64,000 nucleotides of DNA from Polaromonas sp. JS666 (GCF_000013865.1 NC_007948.1:4455001-4519000); one strand, 5' to 3'; positions 44,109 to 55,429 are shown, counted from the first letter of the stretch. Numbers and translations: made by a program. The notes: generated by a model from the sequence alone, not told the origin.

Positions 44109-44277
44109 GGGCCGGTTACCGGCCAGGAGCCACCGGTCGAATGTCCATGGCGACTGAAGACTGAACGCAGTCCGTCACCCTTGCGCAAAGCCGAGCTTCA
44201 ACGTTCAAAGCCCGGTGAACCCAGTCGCAGAAAGACAGAACTTGAGCGGGCCGCCCTGTTTCGACAAGCCATTTTGT

Positions 44278-44589
44278 CTAGGGGCCCTTCATGCGCTCGG
44301 ATTCCATGGCAGCATTGCGCTCCTCACTGGCCTCAATGGGTTCCATGTCCTCGTCGATGGATGCCCCCGCGCGTTCTGCGGCCGCTTTCGTTTCGTCAGC
44401 AGTGTCGCCTAGTCCTTCATCATCGTCGCCTGGAGGCTCCAGCATGTCTTTCAGCATGGCTGCCAGCTCCGGTGTGTCCCACGGCTCGCCATGCTGCTTT
44501 TTCTTTTTGATGTAGTGTCTGACTTCTGCGTCCTGTTCCGCGCTCAAAGGAAGCCCACGGAAGGTGCTGTTAGGGTCAATGTCGGGCAT
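44278..44589 (-). CDS. Small acidic hypothetical protein
   Basis: 103-residue acidic protein after a strong GGAGG site. The first half (PLSAEQDAEVRHYIKKKKQHGEPWDTPELAAMLKDMLEPPGDDDEG) looks like a short helical domain; the second half is Glu/Ala-rich and probably disordered (DETKAAAERAGASIDEDMEPIEASEERNAAMESER). No family recognised. It overlaps the 3' end of the DUF1488-like frame, so the two are probably one operon. Confidence 0.65.
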   Translation of the reverse strand: MPDIDPNSTFRGLPLSAEQDAEVRHYIKKKKQHGEPWDTPELAAMLKDMLEPPGDDDEGLGDTADETKAAAERAGASIDEDMEPIEASEERNAAMESERMKGP

Positions 44590-44824
44590 GGTGTTCCTCC
44601 GGGGTTCGTCTCGCACTCCGGCGCAGCGGAGCTTGCCGTCGGCACGGATACGTGAAGGACGTGAAGACCGCCAGCACGGCGGATTCGTCGGAACCCGCCA
44701 CGGGCGGACGCGATGGCATCGCGTCGTCTGCCAGCAAGTCGGTCTCGCGCGCGCAGCCCCAGAGGCACACACAGTGCCTGGATGCGTCGTAGCTGCGGCT
44801 GGGGTTGGAAAAGTTGAGCGCCAT
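44576..44824 (-). CDS. DUF1488-like small protein, possibly frameshifted
   Basis: 82-residue frame. The N-terminus MALNFSNPSRSYDASRHCVCLWG is a close fit to the DUF1488 family (F-P-N-x-S-R-S-Y-D, then W-G). Length is normal for that family, and LADDAMPSRPPVAGSDESAVLAVF also fits its middle. The last 25 residues (TYPCRRQAPLRRSARRTPEEH) do not; another frame reads RIRADGKLRCAGVR, which resembles the family C-terminus better, so a small indel near 44660 is possible. AGGA lies seven bases before the start. Function of the family is unknown. Between 44825 and 45079 I see no other feature. Confidence 0.45.
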   Translation of the reverse strand: MALNFSNPSRSYDASRHCVCLWGCARETDLLADDAMPSRPPVAGSDESAVLAVFTSFTYPCRRQAPLRRSARRTPEEHHARH

Positions 44825-45079
44825 GCTGTCATCCTAGTCCTTTTTGGTCACGGCGTAAGTAATCACCATGCATCGTGCCGGCTGCCGTTCCTGGGTCAGC
44901 CCCTCAGGTCTGAGGCCGGGTTTGTGACAGGAGAAGAGCTGCCCGCAGAGGCGGAATATCCTTGGGCCAGCGAATGGCCGCCCCTGCCAGACTGTGCCTG
45001 CCGTGGTTCAGGGTCGTGACGCAACCCAAAGCCGGGATTTAACCTTGTCCATGCTTGGTGACGCTTGCATTTCCGGATA

Positions 45080-45106
45080 TTTAGGACTAAATTGGTACTA
45101 TATAAA
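45080..45106 (+). promoter_or_regulatory. Probable suf promoter/operator
   Basis: An imperfect 19-bp dyad, TAGGACTAAATTGGTACTA (45082-45100), abuts a -10-like TATAAA (45101-45106), with GGGGAAGG as ribosome site before the regulator ATG at 45123. The GACTAAAT..GTAC pattern is like Rrf2/IscR-type sites, so the regulator probably controls itself and sufBCDS. Confidence 0.6.
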
Positions 45107-45122
45107 GGGGAAGGCCACGGCA

Positions 45123-45587
45123 ATGTTGAGACTGAGCAAGCTGACCGACTACGGCACCGTGATCATGACCCACATGGCGCGGCAGCCGGCTCACGTCTAC
45201 AGCGCCGCCGAGGTGGCTCTCGCGGTCAGCGTGACCGTCCCCACGGCGAGCAAGATCCTGAAAACGCTGGCACGGGCAAACCTGCTGCAGTCGCTGCGCG
45301 GCACCCACGGGGGCTACCTGCTGTCGCGGCCGCCGGATGAGATCTCCATCGCCGAGGTTGTCGACGCGATGGAAGGGCCGGTCGGCGTGACCGAGTGCAG
45401 CGCCGCAGTTGGCCTGTGCGCGCAGGAGGGCTCGTGTTCGCTGCGGGCCAACTGGCAGCACGTCAACCAGGTCATTCGCAACGTGCTGAGCGACCTCACG
45501 CTGGCGGACATGGCGCAACCGGTGTTTCGGCCGGTGAACGTCGGCGCACTGCGGGCCCGGCGGCCACGCGAGGGCGTGAGGCAGTAG
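45123..45587 (+). CDS. Rrf2-family SUF system regulator
   Basis: 154-residue Rrf2/IscR-type repressor. Winged helix MLRLSKLTDYGTVIMTHMARQPAHVYSAAEVALAVSVTVPTASKILKTLARANLLQSLRGTHGGYLLSRPP; the cluster-binding loop has three Cys (ECSAAVGLCAQEGSC, C-x6-C-x5-C). It senses Fe-S cluster status by binding a 2Fe-2S cluster and represses or activates suf. An open frame extends upstream, but 45123 is the family start. It leads the suf operon, 42 bp ahead of sufB. Confidence 0.92.
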   Translation: MLRLSKLTDYGTVIMTHMARQPAHVYSAAEVALAVSVTVPTASKILKTLARANLLQSLRGTHGGYLLSRPPDEISIAEVVDAMEGPVGVTECSAAVGLCAQEGSCSLRANWQHVNQVIRNVLSDLTLADMAQPVFRPVNVGALRARRPREGVRQ

Positions 45588-45629
45588 CAGACGCGGTCGC
45601 AACGGGCAACGGGTAACGGGAGATGACAC

Positions 45630-47078
<1,449 letters not shown>

Positions 47079-47090
47079 CAAGGACAGACC

Positions 47091-47857
<767 letters not shown>

Positions 47858-47861
<4 letters not shown>

Positions 47862-49201
47862 ACGTCACCGCCACCGATTTCTACCGCGACGAATTTGCCC
47901 GCCTCAAGGCGTCACTGCCCGGCGGGCACCTGCCGTGGCTGCGCCGCGCGCGCGAAGCAGGGCTGGCGTCTTTCGCCGACACTGGCTTGCCGACGCTGCG
48001 GCAGGAGGACTGGAAGTACACCAGCGTCGCCGCCATCGAGAAAGGCCGTTTTGTGCTGGCCACGCTGACGCCGCCGACGCCGAACGGTGTCACGGCGCAG
48101 CAGATCGAAGACTGGAGCCTGCCCGACACGCAGCGCCTGGTGTTTGTGAACGGCCACTATCAGCCACGCTGGTCGCGCATAGCGCCGCTGCCCGCAGGCG
48201 TCACGCTGGCCAGCCTCGCCGAGCTGCTGGAACGCGACCCCGAGTGCCTGGAAAGCCTGCTGGGGCCGACGCCGCACGCCTACCCGTCCGGCTGCTACCC
48301 GTCTGCCTTTGCGGCGCTGAACGCGGCCTTCATGAGTGACGGCGCCTATGTCCATCTGGCCGCTGGCGTGGCGCTCGACACACCGATCCACCTGCTGTTT
48401 GTCACCACCGAAGCGGGCCTGGCGGTGCAGACGCGCAACCTCGTGGTGGCCGACGCCGGCAGCCGGGCCAGCCTGATCGAGCACCATGTGGCCGTCGGCG
48501 AAGGCGCCTACTTCACCAACGTGATCACCGACCTCGTGGCCGGGCGCGACGCCGAAATCGAGCACCACAAGCTGCAGCAGGAGAGCCTCAAGGCCTTCCA
48601 CGTCGCCGCGGTGAATGCGGACCAGCAGCATGGCAGCCGCTTCACCTCGCGCTCGTTCGCACTGGGCGCGGTCCTGGCGCGGATCGATATCGGCGTCGGG
48701 CTCAATGCCGAGCACACCACGTGCGCGCTCGACGGGCTGTACATGACCGACGGCCGCCAGCATATCGACCACCACACCCGCATCGACCATGCCCGGCCGC
48801 ACGGCACCAGCCGCGAGTTCTACAAGGGCGTGCTGGCCGGCGCATCCCGCGCGGTGTTCAACGGCAAGGTGATCGTGCATGCCGATGCGCAGCACAGCGA
48901 TGCCGATCAGACCAACCGCAACCTGCTGCTGTCGGACAACGCCGAAGTCGATACCAAACCGCAACTGGAGATCTACGCCGACGACGTGAAATGCAGCCAC
49001 GGCGCCACCGTCGGCCAGCTCGACCCCGAGCAGATCTTCTACCTGCGCTCGCGCGGCGTGGACGATGCGTCCGCGCGCGCGCTGCTCACCTTTGCCTTCG
49101 CCGAGGAAGTGGTTGACCGGGTGGGCATTGCGCCGCTGCGGGCGCGGCTGGAGAAGCTGCTGCTGGGGCGCCTGCCCGAGCGGGTGAAGGAGTTGTTATG
49201 A
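47858..49201 (+). CDS. sufD: Fe-S cluster assembly protein SufD
   Basis: 447-residue beta-helix partner of SufB. The N-terminal helical part contains LPTLRQEDWKYTSVAAIEKGRF, typical of SufD; the core ends with VKCSHGATVGQLDPEQIFYLRSRGVDDASARALLTFAFAEEVVDRV, which holds the conserved SHGAT(V/I)G motif. It supports iron entry and stability of the complex. The stop is overlapped by the sufS ATG (ATGA at 49198-49201). Confidence 0.96.
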
Positions 49202-49290
49202 ACGCCGCCGGGCCGTCCCAAGGCGCGAAGGCCCCCTTGGGGGGCAGCGCAGCACACGAAGTGGCAAGCGTGGGGGCACGTATGAACGCC
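49197..49290 (+). repeat. GC-rich repeat flanked by a 10-bp duplication at the sufD/sufS junction
   Basis: TATGAACGCC occurs at 49197-49206 and at 49281-49290. The 74 bp between (GCCGGGCCGTCCCAAGGCG, then GGCCCCCTTGGGGGGCAGCGC, ending AGCGTGGGGGCACG) match the repeats in phzF, the histidine phosphatase and priA. The repeated unit is 84 bp, 28 codons, so the sufS frame is kept. Confidence 0.85.
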
Positions 49291-50553
49291 CCAGTGAATG
49301 CGAAAGAACTGACTGCACGCGCCAGCGCGCCCGAGACAGTCCTGGCAGTGGCGCGGCTGCGGCAGGATTTCCCCATCCTGCACCGGACCGTGCACGGCAA
49401 GCCCCTGGTCTACCTGGACAACGCGGCCACCAGCCAGAAGCCGCAGTACGTGATCGACTGCGAGGCGCGCTACTACGCCGAGCTGAACGCCAACATCCAC
49501 CGCGGCGTGCACAGCCTGAGCCAGCAGGCGACCGAGGCCTATGAGGCGGCACGCGACACGGTGCAGCGCTTCATCCATGCAGCCCGCCGCGAGGAAATCG
49601 TGTTCGTGCGCGGCACCACCGAGGCGATCAACCTGGTGGCGGCGAGCTACGGCCAGCGCCTGCGGCCCGGCGACGAAATCCTGATCACCGAGATGGAGCA
49701 CCACTCCAACATCGTGCCATGGCAGCTGCTGTGCGAGCGCACGGGCGCGGTGCTGCGCGTCGCGCCCATCGACGACGCCGGCGAGTTGCGCCTCGATGAG
49801 TTCGAGCGCCTGCTGGGCCCGGCGACACGCATCGTCGCGCTCACGCAGCTGTCGAACGCGCTCGGCAGCATCAACCCGGTGCAGCGCCTCGTCGCGCTTG
49901 CCCATGCGGTGGGGGCGGTGGTGCTGGTCGATGGCGCCCAGGCGGTGGCCCACCTGCCGGTTGACGTCCAGGCGCTCGACTGCGATTTCTACGCCTTCTC
50001 CGGCCACAAGCTCTACGGCCCGACCGGCATCGGCGTGCTCTACGGCAAGGCGGCGCTGCTGGACGCCATGCCGCCCTGGCAGGGCGGCGGCGACATGATC
50101 CGCGAGGTCACCTTCGCCCGGACGACATACAACGACCTGCCGTACAAGTTCGAGGCCGGCACCCCGCATATCGCGGGCGGCATCGCCCTGGGGGCGGCGA
50201 TCGACTATGTGGGCATGGTGGGTTTGCCCGCCATCGCCGCCCACGAACACGCGCTGCTGGCCTACGCCACCGAACAGGCGGCCGGAATGGCCGGCCTGCG
50301 CCTCATCGGCACCGCCCGGGACAAGGCGAGCATCCTGTCGTTCACCGTGGAGGGCGTGCACCCGCACGATGTCGGCACCATCCTCGACGACGAGGGGGTG
50401 GCGGTGCGCGCCGGCCACCATTGCGCCATGCCGGTGATGGCGCATTTCGGCGTGCCCGCCACGGTGCGCGCCTCGTTCGCCCTCTACAACACAGTGGAAG
50501 AAGTGGATGTGCTGCTGCGCGCGATCCGCAGGGCGCAGGAGGTATTTGGCTGA
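49198..50553 (+). CDS. sufS: Cysteine desulfurase SufS
   Basis: 451-residue class II cysteine desulfurase (fold-type I, PLP). PLP lysine K271 in FSGHKLYGPTGIG; cofactor segment TEMEHHSNIVPW; active-site Cys in RAGHHCAMPVM; NAATSQKPQ and IHRGVHSLSQQATEAYE near the N-terminus. It releases sulfur from cysteine for cluster assembly. The ATG at 49198 has a strong AAGGAG site and couples to sufD, but residues 2-28 come from a repeat; a second start at 49282 (MNAPVNAKELTAR) gives the normal length of about 423 and also has GGGGG eight bases ahead. Both products may exist. Confidence 0.96.
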   Translation: MNAAGPSQGAKAPLGGSAAHEVASVGARMNAPVNAKELTARASAPETVLAVARLRQDFPILHRTVHGKPLVYLDNAATSQKPQYVIDCEARYYAELNANIHRGVHSLSQQATEAYEAARDTVQRFIHAARREEIVFVRGTTEAINLVAASYGQRLRPGDEILITEMEHHSNIVPWQLLCERTGAVLRVAPIDDAGELRLDEFERLLGPATRIVALTQLSNALGSINPVQRLVALAHAVGAVVLVDGAQAVAHLPVDVQALDCDFYAFSGHKLYGPTGIGVLYGKAALLDAMPPWQGGGDMIREVTFARTTYNDLPYKFEAGTPHIAGGIALGAAIDYVGMVGLPAIAAHEHALLAYATEQAAGMAGLRLIGTARDKASILSFTVEGVHPHDVGTILDDEGVAVRAGHHCAMPVMAHFGVPATVRASFALYNTVEEVDVLLRAIRRAQEVFG

Positions 50554-51002
50554 TGTCTGACTTGCGCGATCTGTATCAGGAACTCATCGTTGACCACTAC
50601 CGCCACCCGCACAATTTCGGGCCACTGGCGGGGGCCAACCGCCGCGCCGAGGGTTTCAATCCGCTGTGCGGCGACCGGCTGACGCTTTACCTCCAGGTCG
50701 TGGACGGCGTGATCGAAAACGCCCGCTTCGAAGGCTCGGGCTGCGCCATTTCCACCGCCTCGGCATCGCTGATGACCGACGCCCTGAAGGGCAAGACCGA
50801 AACTGAGGTCGAGAACCTGTTCGCCAGTTTTCACGCGCTGGTGGCGGGCGGCAGCGACTCGCCATCCACGGTCGCGCTGGGCAAGCTGGAGGTGCTGGCC
50901 GGCGTGCGCGAATTCCCGGTACGGGTGAAATGCGCCACCCTGGCCTGGCATACGCTGCGCGCGGCGCTGCGCGAGGTCAGCCAGCCGGTTTCGACGGAGT
51001 GA
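50553..51002 (+). CDS. sufU: SufU/IscU-like scaffold or sulfur-transfer protein
   Basis: 149-residue U-type protein. Three conserved Cys are visible: NPLCGDRLTL, GSGCAISTASASL and VKCATLAWHTL, with GCAIS(T) the SufU/IscU signature. The insertion between the second and third Cys (ALVAGGSDSPSTVALGKLEVL) is like SufU of Gram-positive bacteria rather than IscU. SufU shuttles sulfur from SufS. Starts with TGATG overlap on sufS, so it is cotranscribed. No SufE or SufA gene is present in this operon. Confidence 0.9.
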   Translation: MSDLRDLYQELIVDHYRHPHNFGPLAGANRRAEGFNPLCGDRLTLYLQVVDGVIENARFEGSGCAISTASASLMTDALKGKTETEVENLFASFHALVAGGSDSPSTVALGKLEVLAGVREFPVRVKCATLAWHTLRAALREVSQPVSTE

Positions 51003-51007
51003 ATGCG

Positions 51008-51394
51008 ATGAACATTTTCGATTTGATACACCAGGCCAAGGAGGCCGTTGCCCCGCCCCCTGCTGCGCCCGCTGCCACGCCCCCCGTCACGGGCTTGCAG
51101 GCGCGCGTGATCGAGGCCCTGCGAGGCGTGTTTGACCCGGAAATCCCGGTCAACATCTACGACCTGGGCCTCGTCTACGGTCTGGACGTGGACGAGGCCT
51201 TGGGCAAGGTGCATATCCGCCTGACACTGACCGCCCCCGGCTGCCCGGTGGCGCAGACCTTTCCCGAGGTGGTCGGCAGTACCGTCGATGGCGTGCCCGG
51301 CGTGAACGAGGTCGAGGTCGAGCTGGTGTGGCAGCCGCCCTGGTCCAAGGGCATGATGAGCGAGGCGGCGCGCCTGCAACTGGGGCTGCTGTGA
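51008..51394 (+). CDS. sufT: SufT-like MIP18 family protein (DUF59)
   Basis: 128-residue protein. An Ala/Pro-rich leader (KEAVAPPPAAPAATPPV) is followed by the DUF59/MIP18 domain: RVIEALRGVFDPEIPVNIYDLGLVYGLDVD, then LTLTAPGCPVAQTFPEVVGSTVDGVPGVNEVEVELVWQPPW. The conserved DPEIPVNIYDLGLVY and the Cys of APGCP are diagnostic. These proteins help mature Fe-S proteins. It starts 5 bp after sufU, and its stop shares a base with the ferredoxin ATG. Confidence 0.9.
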   Translation: MNIFDLIHQAKEAVAPPPAAPAATPPVTGLQARVIEALRGVFDPEIPVNIYDLGLVYGLDVDEALGKVHIRLTLTAPGCPVAQTFPEVVGSTVDGVPGVNEVEVELVWQPPWSKGMMSEAARLQLGLL

Positions 51395-51714
51395 TGGCCG
51401 ACTGGACCGACGTCGCCCCGGCGGACGGCTTCCCGCCCGGCAGCTGCCGCACCGTGGACGTGGACGGCGTACCCATCGCCGTGTTCAACGTCAAAGGCCG
51501 CTACTACGCGATCGAGGACCTGTGCACCCACGAGGCCGAGACTCTGTCCGACGGCGAAGTGCTGGACGACATCATCGTCTGCCCGCGCCACGGCGCGCAG
51601 TTCTCGCTGGTCACCGGCGAGGCGCTGTCGCCGCCGGCCTACGAGGCGGTGCCGACCTTCCCGGTGCGGGTCGAGAACGGCATGGTGCAGGTGAAGGACG
51701 ACCGCTTCGACTGA
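51394..51714 (+). CDS. Rieske-type ferredoxin of the suf operon
   Basis: 106-residue Rieske 2Fe-2S protein. C-x-H (CTHEAETLSDG) and C-x2-H (CPRHGAQF) ligands are 17 residues apart, as in the ferredoxin subunits of aromatic dioxygenases, but no oxygenase is encoded nearby. As the last gene of the operon it probably gives electrons to cluster assembly or is a client. Function is an inference from position. Confidence 0.9.
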   Translation: MADWTDVAPADGFPPGSCRTVDVDGVPIAVFNVKGRYYAIEDLCTHEAETLSDGEVLDDIIVCPRHGAQFSLVTGEALSPPAYEAVPTFPVRVENGMVQVKDDRFD

Positions 51715-51789
51715 CACCTTATCTCTTATCCATATCGCGGCGGCAGTCCCTGGCGGAAAGCCGCATCGGCCAAAGCGGCACCCGCCCCT

Positions 51790-54129
51790 TCAGGTTGCCG
51801 ATTCGCTGCGTTGACCCAGGGTAAAGCAGAACATCGCGCCTTCGTTCAATTTGCCTTCAGCCCAGACACGGCCGCCGTGACGGTCGATGACACGCTTCAC
51901 GGTGGCCAGCCCGATGCCGGTCCCGGCGAAATCTCCCGGTGAATGAAGGCGCTCGAAGGTGCCAAAAAGCTTGTGCGAGAAGGCCATGTCAAATCCGACA
52001 CCGTTGTCCTTGACAAAAAAGACGGTGTCGCCATCGGAGCCCCGCTCGCAGCCCACCTCAATCCGCGTCAGCGACTGCCTGGAAGTGAACTTCCACGCGT
52101 TGGCCAGCAGGTTTTGCAACACGGCCGACAGCAGGCGGGGGTCGCCCTGCACGCACAAGCCCTCCTGGATGAGCACCTGCGCCTGGCGCTGCGGCTCCCG
52201 CTCCCGGTGCTCCTGCTCGATCCGCCGGGCGACTGCCGAAAGATCGACATGCTCGGACTTGATCTGCTCGCGGGACAGCTGGGCCAGGGTCAGCAGGCCC
52301 TCGATCAACTCGCCCATCTCCTTGACCCCGACACCAATCCGGTCCAGGTAGTGCTTGCCCTTGTCGCTGATATTTTCTGCTTCGGCCTTCGCGAGCAGCT
52401 GGCTGAATCCGTGGATGGTATTGAGGGGCGAGCGCAGGTCATGGGACACGGAGTAGGCGAAAGACTCCATTTCCTTGTTCGCCGCTGCGAGCTGGGCTGT
52501 GCGCAGCAATACCCGCTCCTCGAGTTCGCCGTTGAGACTGAGAATTTCTTCCTGCTGTTGCCGGCGCTCGGTAATGTCGCGCTCGACGGCCACCCAGTGG
52601 GTAAACCTGCCGGACTCGTCGGCAATGGGCGCGACCTCTGTTTCCAGCCAGAGCTCCTGACCGGCCTTGGTGTAAACGACAATTTCCGCGCGTACCGCTT
52701 GCCACTTTTTCATCGCGGCGCGAATCCGGTCCAGTTCGGCCTGCTGCGTTTTGGGCCCCCACAGAAGCGCCGAGGTATGTCCAACGGCCTCCTCCCGGCT
52801 GTAGCCGGTGTGCCGCTCAAAGGCATCGTTCACAAAAACAATCCGCGGACCCGCATCGCTGAAGGCTTCAGCCTCCGTGATGACCACCATGTCGTTCAGG
52901 CGCGAAACCGCCGTTTCCAGCAGGCGCAGCTGCGCCTGCTCTGCACGCCGCTGGGTGATGTCCTGAAAGTAAACCGCGAGCCCCGCCTCGGTGGGGTAGA
53001 CGTGGAAGGCAAACCAGGTCTGCAGCGGCTGATGAAAAGCCTCAAAGCGGGTCGTGTGTTGCGCTTGAGCCGCCAGGCGGTATTCGCGTTCGATGCGCGC
53101 GCCCACGGCCTCGGGAAGTTCCTGCCACAGCGTATGGCCCATCAGGTCTTCCCGGCGGCGCTTGAGCATTCGCTCTGCCTGACCGTTGACGAAGGTGAAC
53201 TTCCATTCCCTGTCGATCAGGAAAAACCCGTCGGTGATGCTCTCCAGCGTGGTGAGGAGCTGTGCCTCCAGCGCGAGCGTGCGCGCTTCCGCCTCCTTCT
53301 GCTCCGAGATATCCTGGAAGGCCCCCTGAATGCGGATGATCTTTCCGGTGGCATCACGCACTGCCTCGCCAATGGACCGCACCCAGATGCGCCGGCCCTT
53401 GGCGGTGAGCTTGGGCAGCACAAATTCGTAAGGCGTGCCATGTTCCGCGCAGTCCTGCACATAACGGATGACTATCGGCCGATGCTCCGGGAGAAAGTAG
53501 CTGATCCCCTCTTCCAGCGTCGGTTGATAGCCGGGCGCAACGTCGTGAATCAGGCAGTTTTCATCCGACCAGGTCAGCGTGCGGTCCGGCAGTTCAATCG
53601 TCCATCCCCCCAGGCGCGCAACCCTGCCAGCGATGCGGTTCATGGAGAGATCTTTCTCCAGAGAAACAGCGGCCTGCTTCAGGTCGTCAATATCGGTCAA
53701 GGTACCCAGCCAGTGGGCCGTCAGGCCCGCCGCATCATATTGCACAACCGCCCGGCCCAGCATCCAGCGATAGACGCCATCGGCCCGGCGCAGACGGTAT
53801 TCGACCTCACAGGTCTCGCCACTCTTGAATGCCTGCGCCCAAAGTTCCGCAACTCGCGGGCCGTCATCGGGATGAACGAGGCCGGGCCAGCCGCAGTCCA
53901 GGCTCTCCTCCAGGGACAAGCCGCAATAGTCAAACCACCGTCGATTGAAGTAGGTGTACCTGCCATCGGCCCGCATCATCCAGACGATCTGGGGTATTGC
54001 GTCTGCCAGCAGGCGCAATGGTGTGTCACCCATGCCGCCCGCGCACAAGGCCTCGGCGGGGAGCTTGCGGTCAATGATGCCCTGCGCGGTGCCTGACAAA
54101 GTTATCGAGCAGCTGCCTGTCCTGTTCAC
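51790..54129 (-). CDS. Multi-PAS sensor histidine kinase
   Basis: 779-residue cytosolic kinase without a membrane segment. Four PAS domains: about 40-155 (IPQIVWMMRADGRYTYFNRRW), 165-285, 290-400 (ITDGFFLIDREWKFTFVNGQA) and 405-530 (FVNDAFERHTGYSREEAVGHT, then VERDITERRQ). A phytochrome-like DHp domain follows with SYSVSHDLRSPLNTIHGFS, and an HATPase domain with LLANAWKFTSRQ, KDNGVGFDM and GTGIGLATVKRVIDRHGG. No response regulator is adjacent, so it is an orphan kinase. It converges on the suf operon. Confidence 0.92.
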   Translation of the reverse strand: MNRTGSCSITLSGTAQGIIDRKLPAEALCAGGMGDTPLRLLADAIPQIVWMMRADGRYTYFNRRWFDYCGLSLEESLDCGWPGLVHPDDGPRVAELWAQAFKSGETCEVEYRLRRADGVYRWMLGRAVVQYDAAGLTAHWLGTLTDIDDLKQAAVSLEKDLSMNRIAGRVARLGGWTIELPDRTLTWSDENCLIHDVAPGYQPTLEEGISYFLPEHRPIVIRYVQDCAEHGTPYEFVLPKLTAKGRRIWVRSIGEAVRDATGKIIRIQGAFQDISEQKEAEARTLALEAQLLTTLESITDGFFLIDREWKFTFVNGQAERMLKRRREDLMGHTLWQELPEAVGARIEREYRLAAQAQHTTRFEAFHQPLQTWFAFHVYPTEAGLAVYFQDITQRRAEQAQLRLLETAVSRLNDMVVITEAEAFSDAGPRIVFVNDAFERHTGYSREEAVGHTSALLWGPKTQQAELDRIRAAMKKWQAVRAEIVVYTKAGQELWLETEVAPIADESGRFTHWVAVERDITERRQQQEEILSLNGELEERVLLRTAQLAAANKEMESFAYSVSHDLRSPLNTIHGFSQLLAKAEAENISDKGKHYLDRIGVGVKEMGELIEGLLTLAQLSREQIKSEHVDLSAVARRIEQEHREREPQRQAQVLIQEGLCVQGDPRLLSAVLQNLLANAWKFTSRQSLTRIEVGCERGSDGDTVFFVKDNGVGFDMAFSHKLFGTFERLHSPGDFAGTGIGLATVKRVIDRHGGRVWAEGKLNEGAMFCFTLGQRSESAT

Positions 54130-54532
54130 GCACTCTCCCCGTGTGTGTCGTTCTGACTGAATCCTGGATCAGCGAACACGATTGAAATCTTTTCGCAGTC
54201 CCGCTTCACCCGCGGCTTTACGTATTGTGGATTATCACGTGCCACGTCCGGCCACTTCGACGGAGTTTATGATTGTTGTTGAAATGTTGCAGGTCTTGAC
54301 GGAACGCCTGCTTTGCCTGAGAGAATGCCCGGCGCAGCCCGCGCACGCCGGCTGGGGAGATCGTTTTGAGCAGCGAGTCATGCCCGCCGTGACTCCCCGG
54401 GTGCCGCGCACCCCGGACCACTTCCATGCCGTGGGCTTACACCGCGGGCTGGACCGCGATCTCCCGCTCTGCCATGATCAGGAAATCTCCGCTCTCCCAT
54501 GACGGACTCCAGCCCGTCGTCGAACCGAAGCG
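54130..54532. other. Gene-free stretch between kinase and PCMT genes
   Basis: 403 bp. Short frames on both strands (for example 54182-54502 plus) match nothing I know and lack a convincing start. No strong repeat or terminator was seen. It must hold the promoters of both divergent genes. Confidence 0.5.
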
Positions 54533-55270
54533 ATGGCCACACCCACCGTCCGTGTTGTTGCCGCAGCGCTCCTCTTGGCCATGACAGGGGCACAGACCGC
54601 CGCAGCCGAAGACTTCGCGTCCGGGCACCGGCGGATGATGGAGGAAATCACGGCGCTCGTTCGCGAGACCCGCACCGAGACCGGCAAGCCAGCCCTTGAT
54701 GAGCGGGTGATGGCGGTCATGGGGAAGGTGCCGCGACACGAGTTCGTTCCCGCTGACCAGCTTCCCCGTGCCTACCAGAACCGCCCCCTGCCGATCGGCC
54801 ACGGGCAGACCATCTCGCAGCCTTACATCGTCGCGCTGATGACCGATCTGGCCAGGGTGGAACCCGGCCACAAGGTGCTCGAGGTCGGCACCGGTTCGGG
54901 TTATCAGGCGGCGGTGATGGCGCACCTAGCGCGTGCCGTCTACACCATCGAGATCATCGAGCCGCTGGGGCTGCAAGCCCGGCAACGCCTGCAGAAGCTG
55001 GGCTACGACAACGTCCAGGTGCGGCTGGGCGACGGCTACCACGGCTGGGAGGAACACGCGCCGTACGATGCCATTCTCGTCACCGCGGCGGCCAGCCACA
55101 TTCCGCCGCCACTCATCCGCCAGCTCAAGGCCGGCGGCAGGATGGTGATTCCGGTGGGCGCAGCATTCATGGTCCAGCAACTGATGCTGGTCGAGAAGAA
55201 CCGCGATGGGACGGTGTCGACCCGGCAGATCCTGCCGGTGGCCTTCGTTCCGCTGACCGGCCAGCGCTAG
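54533..55270 (+). CDS. pcm: Exported protein-L-isoaspartate O-methyltransferase
   Basis: 245-residue PCMT. The first 25 residues form a signal peptide (VRVVAAALLLAMTGAQTAAAED), so it is probably periplasmic, unlike the cytosolic E. coli Pcm (208 residues). Core motifs are RHEFVPADQLPRAYQNRPLPIGHGQTISQPYIVALM, SAM motif I VLEVGTGSGYQAAVMA (115-130) and ILVTAAASHIPPPLIRQLKAGGRMVIPVG. It methylates isoaspartyl residues in damaged proteins; a periplasmic version would lack local SAM synthesis, which is puzzling. It precedes the spermidine-synthase-like membrane gene. Confidence 0.88.
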   Translation: MATPTVRVVAAALLLAMTGAQTAAAEDFASGHRRMMEEITALVRETRTETGKPALDERVMAVMGKVPRHEFVPADQLPRAYQNRPLPIGHGQTISQPYIVALMTDLARVEPGHKVLEVGTGSGYQAAVMAHLARAVYTIEIIEPLGLQARQRLQKLGYDNVQVRLGDGYHGWEEHAPYDAILVTAAASHIPPPLIRQLKAGGRMVIPVGAAFMVQQLMLVEKNRDGTVSTRQILPVAFVPLTGQR

Positions 55271-55276
55271 GATGAA

Positions 55277-55375
55277 ACCCACCCCCGTTGCTGGCTCACT
55301 GCGTGTAGCCGCCTCCCCCTTCGAGGGGGCAACACCAGCGGCCCGGCAGAGCCGGTTCCGCGGTGTTCCCCGCAC
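55277..55375. repeat. GC-rich interspersed repeat between pcm and the membrane synthase gene
   Basis: CACCCCCGTTGCTGGCTCACTG, a CCCCCTTCGAGGGGG hairpin, and GCGGCCCGGCAGAGCCGGTTCC. Close relative of the 130-bp tandem units at 34871-35130. Confidence 0.75.
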
Positions 55376-55429
55376 AGGCCTCGCGTTTCATGCGTCGCGG
55401 CTCGTGCGAAGCGCGGTGGAGCAACTGAG

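Noticed and set aside
44110..44124. GGCCGGT-T-ACCGGCC hairpin after priA as an intrinsic terminator
   Set aside because: Perfect but short stem with no following T tract; cannot be called a terminator.
54182..54502. 106-codon plus frame before pcm
   Set aside because: No ribosome site, no recognised pattern, and a rival frame on the other strand; not enough to call a gene.
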